A stretch of DNA of 64,000 nucleotides from Ariolimax columbianus. Taxonomy: Eukaryota; Mollusca; Gastropoda; Stylommatophora; Arionidae. The notes below the pieces were generated by a model that saw only the letters and a list, made by a program, of their open reading frames with translations, did not search any database and was not told the DNA's origin. The translations under genes and the position numbers were made by a program. Below, piece by piece: positions 1-10,140 of this stretch (positions within the stretch are counted from its first letter, which is position 1; every line of letters starts with the position of its first letter). The DNA is taken from positions 58,992,390 to 59,056,389 of the forward strand of contig JAVGWX010000013.1 in the NCBI GenBank assembly GCA_036924085.1, in the 5' to 3' direction.

Positions 1-445
1 TTGTGGGTGGCTGTATTTAAAAAAAAACTTGTTATAGTCTAATTTATCCATTCCTCTGATCATCTTATAAACCTGTATTAAGTCATCTCGAATTCTTCTC
101 TCTTCTAGACACTGTAAGCCGGTTAAAAAAAAAATCTTTCCTCATAACTGTAATTCCGGAATCCCACTATCATCTTTGTCGCTCTTTTTTGCATTTTTTC
201 CAGCATGTTTATGTCCCCTCTATAATATGAACTCCACATCTGTACACAGTACTCCAATCTAGATCTAACTAATGCTTTATACAGTTTGACGATCACTTCC
301 TTGCTCCTATGTTTAATATTTCTTTTCATCATACCTAACATTGCATTTGCTTTGCCTTTTTCACTGCTACCTTAACTTGCTCACTCACCTTTCCTGTATG
401 ATCTATTATAACCCCTAGGTCCCTTTCCTTATCTAAGCTCCTGTG
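1..445 (-). mobile_element. CR1-like LINE, reverse transcriptase C-terminal fragment
   Basis: The minus strand encodes the end of a CR1-type reverse transcriptase, with LYKALVRSRLEYCVQMWS and EKMQKRATKMIVGF visible at about 341-123. The same nucleotide sequence recurs at 7401-7790, so this is one copy of a family. The copy is cut by the window edge and has small frameshifts near 121-135, so it is not functional. It also supplies the empty-site sequence for the hAT insertion at 6588. Confidence 0.8.
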
Positions 446-773
446 CAGGTTCCATCTCTGATGTGAGCTGGATATTGCCAGGAAGAGGATTTCCTGCTTA
501 GTGGGCTAGGCTCGAGCAGCTTATTACTCCACTACGGAGAGTGGTTGGTTAACGGATGTGCGAGTTCCTCTTAATAGACTTAAACACTACAGCAAAGTAG
601 ACCCGCAGTCTGTTAGGCGCCATCTATGCTACTCTTAACAACTCCCTAACCATGGCAGGTGTTATGCCATGTCACACAGTTAGTTGCCACTTACGACATG
701 CTTTCTGTGTGGCAGTGGTGCTATTCGTGTCCAACACATAGCCCCCGGCAGACCACTAGGTTGTATCTCCTTA

Positions 774-1290
774 AGGACTAACTGAACGCAATAAATGCTG
801 CTCATGCAACAAACCTTTATCCTGTATTGCATTTCTCACTGCCAGTGGCAAAGTGGTCAAGCCGTTTGCCTCGTGCCTTCAGACGGTCGGGGTTAGAATT
901 CGAACAGCGATAGTCGGTTCATGATGTCAATTTTTTCCGGAGATCCTTGAGTTGATCGCTGGAGATCCCTGGGTTCATCGTTAGAGCTACGGTGTTCGTG
1001 CTTTGTGCGATGCTCTCGGCAGGTGGGGATTCCGTTCTGCGGAGAGAGATTGAGCCGAAATGGGGAAACCCGATGCGATGAAGTCGAACCCTAGTCTTTA
1101 ACCTTTAGTAATTCACACACACATCCCCACAAGGACTAACTGAACTCAATAAATGTTGCTCATTCAACTTGCCCTTATCTTGTATTGCATTTCTCACTGC
1201 AAATAAATCACAAACACACAGTTTTTCACAAGGACTAACTGAATGCAATAAATGTTCATCAACATGCCCTCCTGTTTTATTGTGTACCTC
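774..1290 (+). repeat. Degenerate direct repeats just upstream of a splice acceptor
   Basis: Three diverged copies of a unit of roughly 70-90 bp start near 774, 1133 and 1225. Each contains GACTAACTGAA, CAATAAATG and a pyrimidine-rich end resembling ATTTCTCACTGC. The last copy runs into the acceptor CCTCACAG of the exon at 1295. Between the first two copies, 845-1110 holds a SINE-like insertion with an A-box-like GTGGCAAAGTGGTCAAGCC. Nothing is recognised at 446-773. Confidence 0.5.
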
Positions 1291-1294
1291 ACAG

Positions 1295-1445
1295 AACGTT
1301 CGTACGCACACAACAGACAACCGGAACAAACTGAATGCAGTAAATATTCTGGTACAAACGTTAGAACAAGAACCCGAGTCCCCTGACAGTATGGTACGGG
1401 GCGAGGAACTCAAACAGAAGGTTACCAGTGTGGAGACAAAAGCAG
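1295..1445 (+). CDS. Internal exon, spectrin-repeat segment (exon 1 of the model)
   Basis: This is a candidate 151-nt exon between acceptor CCTCACAG and donor GCAG|GTTTGT. It reads in phase 0 from AAC and ends in phase 1, encoding about 50 residues (NVRTHTTDNRN...SVETKA plus one base). The segment NAVNILVQTLEQEPE followed by GEELKQKVTSVETK is helix-forming and resembles a spectrin-repeat helix. The split Gly codon (G|GT) joins exactly to the exon at 4099, and the joined product reads through into a clear spectrin helix. That phase match is the main support. The GTTTGT donor is weak, and no exon upstream of this one was found in the window. Confidence 0.6.
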
Positions 1446-1569
1446 GTTTGTTGCTCTCTGGACATTTATTTTAAATTTCTATTGCTGGTGATTGCTTTGT
1501 AGTTACAAACATGTAAAACGTCTAAGTAGCATGTCGTTTGCAGGATACGGTTCCTTACAACCGCCAACT

Positions 1570-1781
1570 TATTCATCATCATCATCTTCTATCCACTTGG
1601 GTCGTTAGACACCGTGAGGAGGTGCCGTTTTCTCTCCAGTGCCATCTTTGTCGCCGATGTTGTAATTATTCCCTGTTTCTTCAGTGTCTCACTGACCCCA
1701 TCTATCCATCTTCTTAGTAGTCTGTATCTTGCTCTGCAACCCTGATGTCTGGTATTGTAGATACGAGCAGCTGGTAACTTT
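1570..1781 (-). mobile_element. LINE 3' end fragment with (GAT)n tail
   Basis: On the minus strand, RYRLLRRWIDGVSETLKKQ and KMALERKRHLLTVSNDPSG resemble the C-terminal tail found in RTE-type endonuclease/reverse-transcriptase LINEs, followed by an ATC/GAT microsatellite at 1571-1588. The family assignment comes from recall of similar sequences. The stretch 1446-1569 shows nothing. Confidence 0.45.
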
Positions 1782-2151
1782 GGTTGGCTTGGCTTGGCTT
1801 CGTTCGTTCTCAATCTCACGCTACCAAGCCCTGAAATGGCTTAAGTAGCAGAATGTAGTCCAGAGAACGGAATGCGTTGTGTCGTTAGTTTACAGATTGA
1901 CTGCGATATTTGCACCTTTCGGTCCAACACAACCGACTTCAGCAAACATTTTTTTAGTACTGGGTTAGCATTCCTTCTTCGATCCCTTCTCCTTAGCCAG
2001 TCTGCCCTGCCCTGCTGCGGCCTGTTATGCAGGATTACCGCGTGGAGGTGTAGAAGGGTCTTGGCAGCTCTGGTTCGCTGGCCCTGACACTAGCAGTCAG
2101 CTATGGTCGCTGACCACTGCAGCTCATGCGCTGCTCAGCATCTTGATCCCG
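1782..2151 (-). mobile_element. SINE-like family 1, copy 1
   Basis: This is a copy of an interspersed element of about 365 bp that occurs eight times in the window. The sense strand is taken as the one ending in a simple tail, here (GCCAA)n, elsewhere (GAA)n. Diagnostic segments are GCTGAAGTCGGATG, TGCAAATATCGCAGTCAA and GGATCGAAGAGG. No long reading frame is present, so the element is non-autonomous. Confidence 0.75.
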
Positions 2152-2589
2152 TAACTTTAGTTTTTATTCTCTGTCTCCATGTATTCCATGCACGAAGTTG
2201 TACCCAGCTTCTGTCTGATTACTTCGTTTAATATCCTGTCCGGCCTTGTGACCCCAATAGTTTTTTGTTTTTTTTCAAACACCTCATTTCGCATACCATG
2301 CTTTTTCTTTCGTGTGCCTTGGTGAGAGTCCATATCTGACACTGGCAGCAGAGAGTCTGCAGAACATCGCTCATTACAAGCGCCAACTTATTTGGCTGTT
2401 AAACATTTCTTGGCGGATTTGTATTACTGTATGTTGCCATTACATTCTGTACGTGGTGGAGCGTGTCTGCCAAACTTGCCATGGTGTTTTGAGATTGTGA
2501 AACGAATGTTTCATCCCTACGTCAAGCTGCCTCACAGTTTAAAAATATAGATTTGAATATTAACATAGCAAACACCCCACGAATTCGGG

Positions 2590-3340
2590 TCTCAGACATG
2601 GATGTGTTCTTGCCCCCGACCTATTCTGTCAGACTGTCGACTGGCTTCCTGATCGCCTCAGCGCGCACCAAACGAGTTTTGCTATCAACCAGTCAATCTT
2701 CACTAATCTCGTTTACACGGACGACTATGACCTGTTCGGCATTGACAACCCTGCGCTACAGCGCCATTTTGAAATCTTAAACAGCGAAACTGCCTTCCTA
2801 AGCCTGTCTATAATCTTAAACAGCGAAACTGCCTTCCCAAGCCTGTCTATAATATCCTGGGCCAAAACCAAAGTTCAAAACCTCATTTCCGTCACAGCAA
2901 CCTTCACCTTTAACCTAAAAGCCGTTCTATTATATGGCTCTGAAACATGGAGAACAACACAGGTACTTATGAAAAAGGTATAGACTTTTGTCAATGGTTG
3001 CCTGCGCAAAATATAAGGGAGGGAAGGGTACGACAAGATCACCAACGTGGGACTGATGGGGGAAACGAGACATATACCAGTGGAGCATGGGAGACGGAGG
3101 AGACGATGGCGATGGATAGACTACACATTACGGAAACAGTGGATAACACTACCAGTCAAGCTCTGTTCTGGAATCCACAGAGCAAGAGAAGTAGAGGAAG
3201 GCCAAGACACTCATGGAACAGGGAACTGGATGCAAATATAAAGGCAGGAATCAAGACTTCGACAGAATTAGCTCCGACGGTTCAAAATAGAAAGACTTGG
3301 CGAGTATTTGTTGAGAACCTGTGCTCCACAGGAAGCTGAA
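2590..3340 (+). mobile_element. RTE-type LINE fragment, reverse transcriptase C-terminus
   Basis: The end of a LINE reverse transcriptase is spread over several frames. The catalytic motif appears as YTDD at 2714-2725 instead of YADD. ISWAKTKVQN, LLYGSETWR and a C-terminal tail (KRSRGRPRHSWNRELDANIKAG, NRKTWRVFVENLCS) follow. An exact 39-bp tandem duplication at 2773-2850 disrupts the region between the active site and ISWAKTKVQN. Frameshifts make this a dead copy. Confidence 0.8.
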
Positions 3341-3544
3341 AAGATTTTTGGTTGATTGATTGATTGATTTATGTCTGGGTATTGAAACTCTATGCTCCAC
3401 TGAGGAGGAATGAAGTTTAACATAATGGGGCTCCTTAGCCAGCTCACAACTATGGGGAGCACAGTATCGATCCCCATCTCGCTAGCCAGACTGCCATGAC
3501 ACGGATTGTTTGAAAGGAGAACTGCTTGGGGGTGAGGTGGGGTA

Positions 3545-4072
3545 TAGATTGGAATGTTTCACCTTATTCTAACTAACATAGTCTGACCAGTATGTTTCAC
3601 ATGACACTGACTAACATAGTCTGATCAGTATGTTTCACCTGACCCTGACTAACATAGTCTGATCAGTAGGATTCACCTGACCCTTACTAACATAATCAGA
3701 TCAGTATGATTCACCTGACTGGCTGGCTGGCTGACTGACTAGTTGACTGACCGACTATCTGGCTGACTGGTTGGTTTACTGAATACCCAGCTGTCTGACT
3801 AACTGGCTAGATGACTGACTGACTGGCTAGCTTGCTGACTGGCTGGTTGGCTAGCTGACTGGCTGACTGACTGGCTGGCTGACCGAATAGCTGTGTGACT
3901 GGCTAGCTAGCTGACTGAATAATTGACTAGCTAACTATCAAGCTAACTAACTAGCTAGCTAACTAGCTAGTTGACTGAATAATTGACTAGCTAGCTAATA
4001 AGCAAGCTAACTAGCAGGCTAACTAACTAGCTAGCTAGCTAACTAACTAGCTAACTAACTAGCTAAAAACAA
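3545..4072. repeat. Two adjoining tandem arrays upstream of the exon at 4099
   Basis: Positions 3545-3718 hold about five diverged units of 36-38 bp (TGACTAACATAGTCTGATCA and so on), the reverse complement of the array at 8395-9500. Positions 3719-4072 are degenerate GGCTGACT and CTAGCTAACTAA repeats that run to within about 25 bp of the acceptor at 4097-4098. The segment 3341-3544 contains only a short TTGATTGATTGA run. Confidence 0.85.
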
Positions 4073-4098
4073 TGTTATGTGTTTATATCACACGACAG

Positions 4099-4253
4099 GT
4101 GTGCAATTGTCCGTGCTTGAGGATACCAACAAGAAGATGGAAGACTTTGGGCTAGAGGTCAATGAGCTGATGCGATGGGTGGAGCAGACGAGAGCAAGCA
4201 TGACTATGAGGGACACCACCACGGGGCTGCGGGACCAGCTGGCTGTACAAGAG
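4099..4253 (+). CDS. Internal exon, spectrin-repeat segment (exon 2 of the model)
   Basis: This 155-nt exon lies between acceptor CACACGACAG and donor CAAGAG|GTATGC. It begins with two bases completing a Gly codon from the exon at 1295 and ends in phase 0. The product (LSVLEDTNKKMEDFGLEV, NELMRWVEQTRASM, GLRDQLAVQE) has the heptad pattern and conserved Trp of a spectrin repeat. Its end joins in phase to RLLEDVIHNKGRAEQLV at 31876, forming a continuous helix of the kind seen in nesprins, spectraplakins and dystrophin relatives. The exon end and donor are copied about 47 times in the array that follows, so the 5' splice site actually used is uncertain. Confidence 0.8.
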
Positions 4254-6188
4254 GTATGCTCTCACCTGTTTTGTGTATGTGTTGGGGTCGTACAAGAGGT
4301 ATTCTCTCACCTGTTTTGTGTATGTGTTGAGGTCGTACAAGAGGTATTCTCTCACCTGTTTTGTGTATGTGTTGAGGTCGTACAAGAGGTATTCTCTCAC
4401 CTGTTTTGTGTATGTGTTGAGGTCGTACAAGAGGTATTCTCTCACCTGTTTTGTGTATGTGTTGGGGTCGTACAAGAGGTATTCTCTCACCTGTTTTGTG
4501 TATGTGTTGGGGTCGTACAAGAGGTATGCTCTCACCTGTTTAGTATATGTATTGGGGTCATACAAGAGGTATGCTCTCACCTGTTCCGTGTATGTGTGGG
4601 GATGAACAAGAGGTATGCTCTCACCTGTTTCCTGTATGGGGATGTACAAGAGGTATGCTCTCACCTGTTTCCTGTATGGGGATGTACAAGAGGTATGCTC
4701 TCACCTGTTTCCTGTATGGGGATGTACAAGAGGTATGCTCTCACCTGTTTCCTGTATGGGGATTTACAAGAGGTATGCTCTCATCTGTTTCCTGTATGGG
4801 GATGTACAAGAGGTATGCTCTCACCTGTTTCCTGTATGGGGATGTACAAGAGGTATGCTCTCACCTGTTTCCTGTATGGGGATTTACAAGAGGTATGCTC
4901 TCACCTGTTTCCTGTATGGGGATGTACAAGAGGTATGCTCTCACCTGTTTCCTGTATGGGGATTTACAAGAGGTATGCTCTCACCTGTTTCCTGTATGGG
5001 GATGTACAAGAGGTATGCTCTCACCTGTTTCCTGTATGGGGATGTACAAGAGGTATGCTCTCACCTGTTTCCTGTATGGGGATGTACAAGAGGTATGCTC
5101 TCACCTGTTTCCTGTATGGGGATGTACAAGAGGTATGCTCTCACCTGTTTCCTGTATGGAGATTTACAAGAGGTATGCTCTCACCTGTTTCCTGTATGGG
5201 GATTTACAAGAGGTATGCTCTCACCTGTTTCGTGTGGGAATGTACAAGAGGTATGCTCTCACCTGTTTCATGTATGGGGATGTACAAGAGGTATGCTCTC
5301 ACCTGTTTCCTGTATGGGGATATACAAGAGGTATGCTCTCACCTGTTTCCTGTATGGGGATGTACAAGAGGTATGCTCTCACCTGTTTCCTGTATGGGGA
5401 TTTACAAGAGGTATGCTCTCACCTGTTTCCTGTATGGGGATGTACAAGAGGTATGCTCTCACCTGTTTCCTGTATGGGGATGTACAAGAGGTATGCTCTC
5501 ACCTGTTTCCTGTATGGGGATTTACAAGAGGTATGCTCTCACCTGTTTCCTGTATGGGGATGTACAAGAGGTATGCTCTCACCTGTTTCCTGTATGGGGA
5601 TTTACAAGAGGTATGCTCTCACCTGTTTCCTGTATGGGGATGTACAAGAGGTATGCTCTCACGTGTTTCCTGTATGGGGATGTACAAGAGGTATGCTCTC
5701 ACCTGTTTCCTGTATGGGGATGTACAAGAGGTATGCTCTCACCTGTTTCCTGTATGGGGATGTACAAGAGGTATGCTCTCACCTGTTTCCTGTATGGGGA
5801 TTTACAAGAGGTATGCTCTCACCTGTTTCCTGTATGGGGATTTACAAGAGGTATGCTCTCACCTGTTTCGTGTGGGAATGTACAAGAGGTATGCTCTCAC
5901 CTGTTTCATGTATGGGGATGTACAAGAGGTATGCTCTCACATGAGTCGTGTATGGAGATTTACAAGAGGTATGCTCTCACATGAGTCGTGTATGGAGATT
6001 TACAAGAGGTATGCTCTCACATGAGTCGTGTATGGAGATCTACAAGTGGTATGCTCTCACCTGTTTCGTGTATGGGGATGTACAAGAGGTATGCTCTCAC
6101 ATGAGTCGTGTATGGAGATCTACAAGTGGTATGCTCTCACCTGTTTCGTGTGCGGATGTACAAGAGGTATACTCTCACCTGTTTCATG
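4246..6188 (+). repeat. Minisatellite built from an exon end plus its 5' splice site
   Basis: The first units are 45 bp (spacing 4290 to 4335) and later ones 40 bp, about 47 in all. Each contains TACAAGAG|GTATGC or TACAAGAG|GTATTC, identical or nearly identical to the junction at 4253/4254. The five units between about 4290 and 4510 carry GTATTC, losing G at +5; most later units keep GTATGC. The 40-bp unit has no stop codon in any plus-strand frame, so long overlapping open frames run to about 5984-6024. These are not separate genes. Divergent units with ACATGAGTCG end the array. Confidence 0.95.
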
Positions 6189-6296
6189 TCGAAGCTGAAA
6201 CAAGTGCTCTCTAGTTTGAGTGGTGGGACGCCTTTTTTCCAAGTTCTTGTATGTTGTTATAGAGGCATAGATGAGCCCTCGATGATGATCGTTCAA

Positions 6297-6587
6297 ACTT
6301 AACTTAACGTCTTTATACTGATTTAGAAGACTATGCAGTCGGTAAACAACCAGTTTCATTGACATTTCCTTGATCTAAAAGCCATGCGCATATAATATAT
6401 TCCTAATTGCATTAATTGTCCATGCCTCCACTAGTTCCCATGACATTGCATTCTACGCATTCACTACTCTTTGACCAAAAAAATATTTCCTAATATCTAA
6501 TCTAGACCTTTCTTTAGTTAATTTGTAGCTATGCCCTCTTGTTCTTGTAGGTGGTTGTATTTTGAAAATACTTGTTATAGTCTAATT
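6297..6587 (-). mobile_element. CR1-like LINE, 3' part (downstream of hAT insertion)
   Basis: This is the minus-strand 3' end of the CR1 family, containing the region equivalent to RKYFFxxRVVNAWN and ending in a short TTAAGTTAAG tail at 6299-6307. The other half of the same copy resumes at 7401 after the hAT element. The join is confirmed by the uninterrupted copy at 1-445. Confidence 0.8.
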
Positions 6588-7400
6588 CAGAGGTGGCCAA
6601 ACTACGGTCCGCGGGCCATATCCTGCCTGCCAACCAATTTTGAGCCGGCCTCTTATTGTTGATTGAAAATTACTGTATACTCTGCTAAAATACAATTTAC
6701 AAACATAGCACGCACATGCACCAGAAACAAAACCAAAAAGACCCAAAATGAACGATTACCATCTTTCCACCTTTCACAACACCACCAACTCTCTCTCTCT
6801 TTCTCACACTCTCTCTCACACTATCTTTGTCACTCTCGCTCTCTCTTCTCGCTCTCTCTCGCTCTCTTTCGCTCTCTATCTCTTTCTCTCTGTTTCTCTC
6901 TCATACCAATTGAGCTCTACTAAATAGTTCCGACAAAACGGAAATGATAACGTCAAATCTCTGATCGTGCACGTGGACAGGTGAAGACAGTGTTGGTACC
7001 TACTTTAATCACGAGAAACTGAAAGCAGCGACATATCGTTTCTGCGATCGAAAGTCTCTTGAGATCCAATGATGTTGTTTTGTCTTTAGCATCAGTGTGG
7101 GGAAAGTGGTGGTCGGAGTGGATAGTAGGTATATTTCTATAGGAACGAGTTGAGGTGCACAGTTAGCCTTGTGAATTGTGTTAAGTATAAATCAGCCAGT
7201 AACACTTCTGGACGTGTAGCTGTTGTGTAGGTTTCCATAACTAAGAGTTTACATTTGTAAAAATGTTTTCTAAGTATAGAGTAGTTTGCCGTTGCTTTCT
7301 ATACCTAGTTCATTACACATGTAAAACTAAATCTTAGAATGTTATTTTTTAAGAATGTTATAGGCCTGGCCCTCAGTTAATCTTAGCTTGACCACCACTA
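6588..7400. mobile_element. Non-autonomous hAT-like DNA transposon, 813 bp
   Basis: The left end is CAGAGGTGGCCAAACTA; the right end in reverse complement is TAGTGGTGGTCAAGCTA, about 13 of 17 matching. It is flanked by the 8-bp direct repeat GTCTAATT at 6580-6587 and 7401-7408, the target-site length typical of hAT. The interior encodes no transposase and includes a CT-rich stretch at 6785-6905. It sits inside a CR1 LINE. Confidence 0.85.
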
Positions 7401-7790
7401 GTCTAATTTATCCTTTCCTGTGATCATCTTATAAACTTGTATTAAGTCATCTCGAATTCTTCTTTTCTAGACACTGTAGGCCGATTTTTCTGAGTCTTTC
7501 CTCATAACTGTAATTCAGGAATCCCACTATCAGCTTTATCGCTCTTTTTGTATCCTTTCCAGCATGTTTATATCTCCTCTACAATAAGGACTCAACACCT
7601 GTACACAGTACTCCAATCTAGGTATAATGCTTTATACAGTGTGACTATCACTTCCATGATACTATGTTTAATATTTTTTTTTATCATACCTAACAATACA
7701 TTTGCTTTTCTCACTGGTACATGTATATGCTCACTCACCTTACCTGTATTATCTATTATAACCCCTAGGTCTCTACAAAAAGTCTTTTTT
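7401..7790 (-). mobile_element. CR1-like LINE, 5' part of the interrupted copy
   Basis: On the minus strand, GVIIDNTGKVSEH followed by LLGMIKKNIKHSIMEVIVTLYKAL is the reverse transcriptase region preceding the 6297-6587 piece. Stops and frameshifts are present. Confidence 0.8.
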
Positions 7791-8100
7791 TTTTGCCCTA
7801 CTTTTTTTCTGCTGTCATTTGGATCCCACATAACTGCATGTAGTGGAAGTCTGCTGCTGTTAATTCTAAGCACATACTTGATGTACGTCCAGTCCACTGT
7901 TTGTTTTCTGTATGATCGTTGAAACATATTGCTGGTTGGTGTTTTCTCTTGTTATCTTCTTGGTCTTGAATTCTTCCCAGCCAATGTTCAACAATTTTCA
8001 AAGACATTTATTTTCAAAAGCATTCAGTTTATTTTCTAGTGTGTCGTTTTCAAGCACTCGCATCCATATATTAGCACTGACATTACGTGGAAGTTAAACT
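7791..8100 (-). mobile_element. RTE-type LINE fragment
   Basis: The minus strand contains YVLRINSSRLPLHAVMWDPN and DSRKK, close to the LINE tail pattern GHVLRM-LP-A-W-P-RKRGRP, with frame breaks upstream. It abuts the CR1 piece. Positions 8101-8394 show nothing except a poly-G run at 8362-8385. Confidence 0.5.
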
Positions 8101-8394
8101 CGTATACATGCTTCCTTCCTGTAATGGAGACGGTTGTACTGGTGGCTCTATGCTTAACCTGTAGCGAAAAGTCGTACCAACGAACTATAGTGCATTTCAA
8201 CACTCTTGCCCTAGATTGTATCTAATACCTTCAGAACCTGTGCACGTGTCACCATTAATTTGTGCACATAATCTTACCCATTTCCAGGGCATGAAGATTT
8301 TATCATTCATTTTTTTATATTTCTGTCGGTGATATAATTATCTTACACCTAAAAATATAAGGTGGGGGGGGGGGGTGGTGGAGGGGGGAGTCTA

Positions 8395-9500
8395 ACGTCT
8401 GGTCAGGCACAACATACTGATCAGACATGTTAGTTAGGGTCAGGAAAAATATTCTGATCATATATGTTATCAGGGTTGGGCACAATATACTGATCAGACA
8501 TGTTGATTCATGGTCAGGCACAACATTCTGTTCAGACATGTTAGTCAGGGTCAGGCACAAAATACTGATTAGACATGTTAGTCAGGGTCAGGCACAACAT
8601 GCTGATCAGACATGTTAGTCAGGGTCAGGCACAACATGCTGATCAGATATGTTAGTCAGGGTCAGGCACAACATGCTAATCAGACATGTTAGTCAGGGTC
8701 AGGCACAACATGCTAATCAGACATGTTAGTCAGGGTCAGGCACAACATGCTAATCAGACGTGTTAGTCAGGGTCAGGCACAACATACTGATCAGACATGT
8801 TAGTCAGGGTCAGGCACAACATACTGATCAGACATGCTAGTCAGGGTCAGGCACAACATGCTAATCAGACGTGTTAGTCATGGCCAGGCACAACATACTG
8901 ATCAGACATGTTAGTCAGGGTCAGGCACAACATACTGATCAGACATGTTAGTCAGGGTCAGGCACAACATACTGATCAGACATGCTAGTCAGGGTCAGGC
9001 ACAACATACTAATCAGACATGTTAGTCAGAGTCAGGCACAACATACTGATCAGACATGCTAGTCAGGGTCAGGCACAACATGCTAATCAGACATGTTAGT
9101 CAGAGTCAGGCACAACATACTGATCAGACATGCTAGTCAGGGTCAGGCACAACATGCTAATCAGACATGTTAGGCAGGGTCAGGCACAACATACTGATCA
9201 GACATGTTAGTCAGAGTCAGGCACAACATACTGATCAGACATGTTAGGCAGGGTCAAGCACAACATACTGATCAGACATGCTAGTCAGGGTCAGGCACAA
9301 CATGCTAATCAGACATGTTAGTCAGGGTCAGGCACAACTACTGATCAGACATGCTAGGGTCAGGGTCAGGCACAACATGCTAATCAGACATGTTAGTCAG
9401 GGTCAGGCACAACTACTGATCAGACATGTTAGGGTCAGGGTCAGGCACAACATACTGATCAGACATGTTAGGGTCAGGGTCAGGCACAACATGCTGGACA
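8395..9500 (+). repeat. 36-bp minisatellite fused to a SINE-like element
   Basis: About 30 units resemble GGTCAGGCACAACATACTGA followed by TCAGACATGTTAGTCA. The unit matches the 5' region of SINE-like family 2 (compare 34990-35050), and the array runs directly into a family-2 copy at 9501. Near the end some units carry GGGTCAGGGTCAGG variants. The many GATC and palindrome-like TGATCA motifs come from the unit itself. Confidence 0.9.
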
Positions 9501-9781
9501 AGATCCTCACCTTAGCTTCCTCGTACCCTCACTGGAAACGGGCTGTTTTCATGGCAGCCTGGCTAACAAGGTGAGGGATCGACGTGATTACCGTAGTAGT
9601 GAGCGATACGCAGATGAAGCCAAGCATAGCATAACCGTCTCGAGGACCCCGGTCCACCTTCATCAGCACGCTTGGGATGTGAGGATAGCTAACAGAACCC
9701 ACCACTTAACGTTCTTACTAGGGCGCACAATAGAGTGACCTACTTACTGTAGGCATTCAACAACAACAACTGTGTGGTAGG
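9501..9781 (+). mobile_element. SINE-like family 2, copy 1
   Basis: This is the sense copy ending in (AAC)n at 9768-9780. It shares GATGAAGCCAAGC, GGTCCACCTTCATCAGC and CACTTAACGT with the copies at 9846, 34720, 50525 and 53090. Its 5' side is replaced by the 36-bp array. No coding capacity. Confidence 0.7.
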
Positions 9782-9845
9782 CAAAAAGTCAGAAATTACA
9801 ATACTTTTAAGTGTTGTACAAAGACAAAAGATGGATGGTATCGGT

Positions 9846-10140
9846 GAGATGTTGTTGTTGTTTAATGCACATAATGAGTAGGTTCACTCTTTTATTCGAA
9901 CTGAAAACAGCGTAAAGTGTCGGGTTGCAGTAGCCGTCCCTTTTCTTTTCTCTCTACATGTTTGCCTCACTATTTTCTTTTTTCTTCTTTACCTTGGTGT
10001 CCTCACATCCGAGCGTGCTGATGAAGGTGGACCAGGGTACTCCGAGCGGTTGTGCTTTGCTTGGCTTCATCTGCGTGACGCTTACTACTACGGGGATCAT
10101 CAATGTCTGTATCCTCCTGTCCTGTATGAAAAGTAGCTCC
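9846..10140 (-). mobile_element. SINE-like family 2, copy 2
   Basis: This is an antisense copy. The (GTT)n at 9851-9862 is the tail, and GCTGATGAAGGTGGACC and CTACTACGGGGATCA are diagnostic. A CT-rich expansion lies at 9940-9995. Confidence 0.7.

Noticed and set aside
4077..6024. Three overlapping plus-strand frames of 465-635 codons
   Set aside because: They come from a 40-bp stop-free repeat read in three frames. Only the first 51 codons are a supported exon.
4246..6188. CRISPR-like regular array
   Set aside because: The units are contiguous without unique spacers and the DNA is animal. The same applies to the other arrays.
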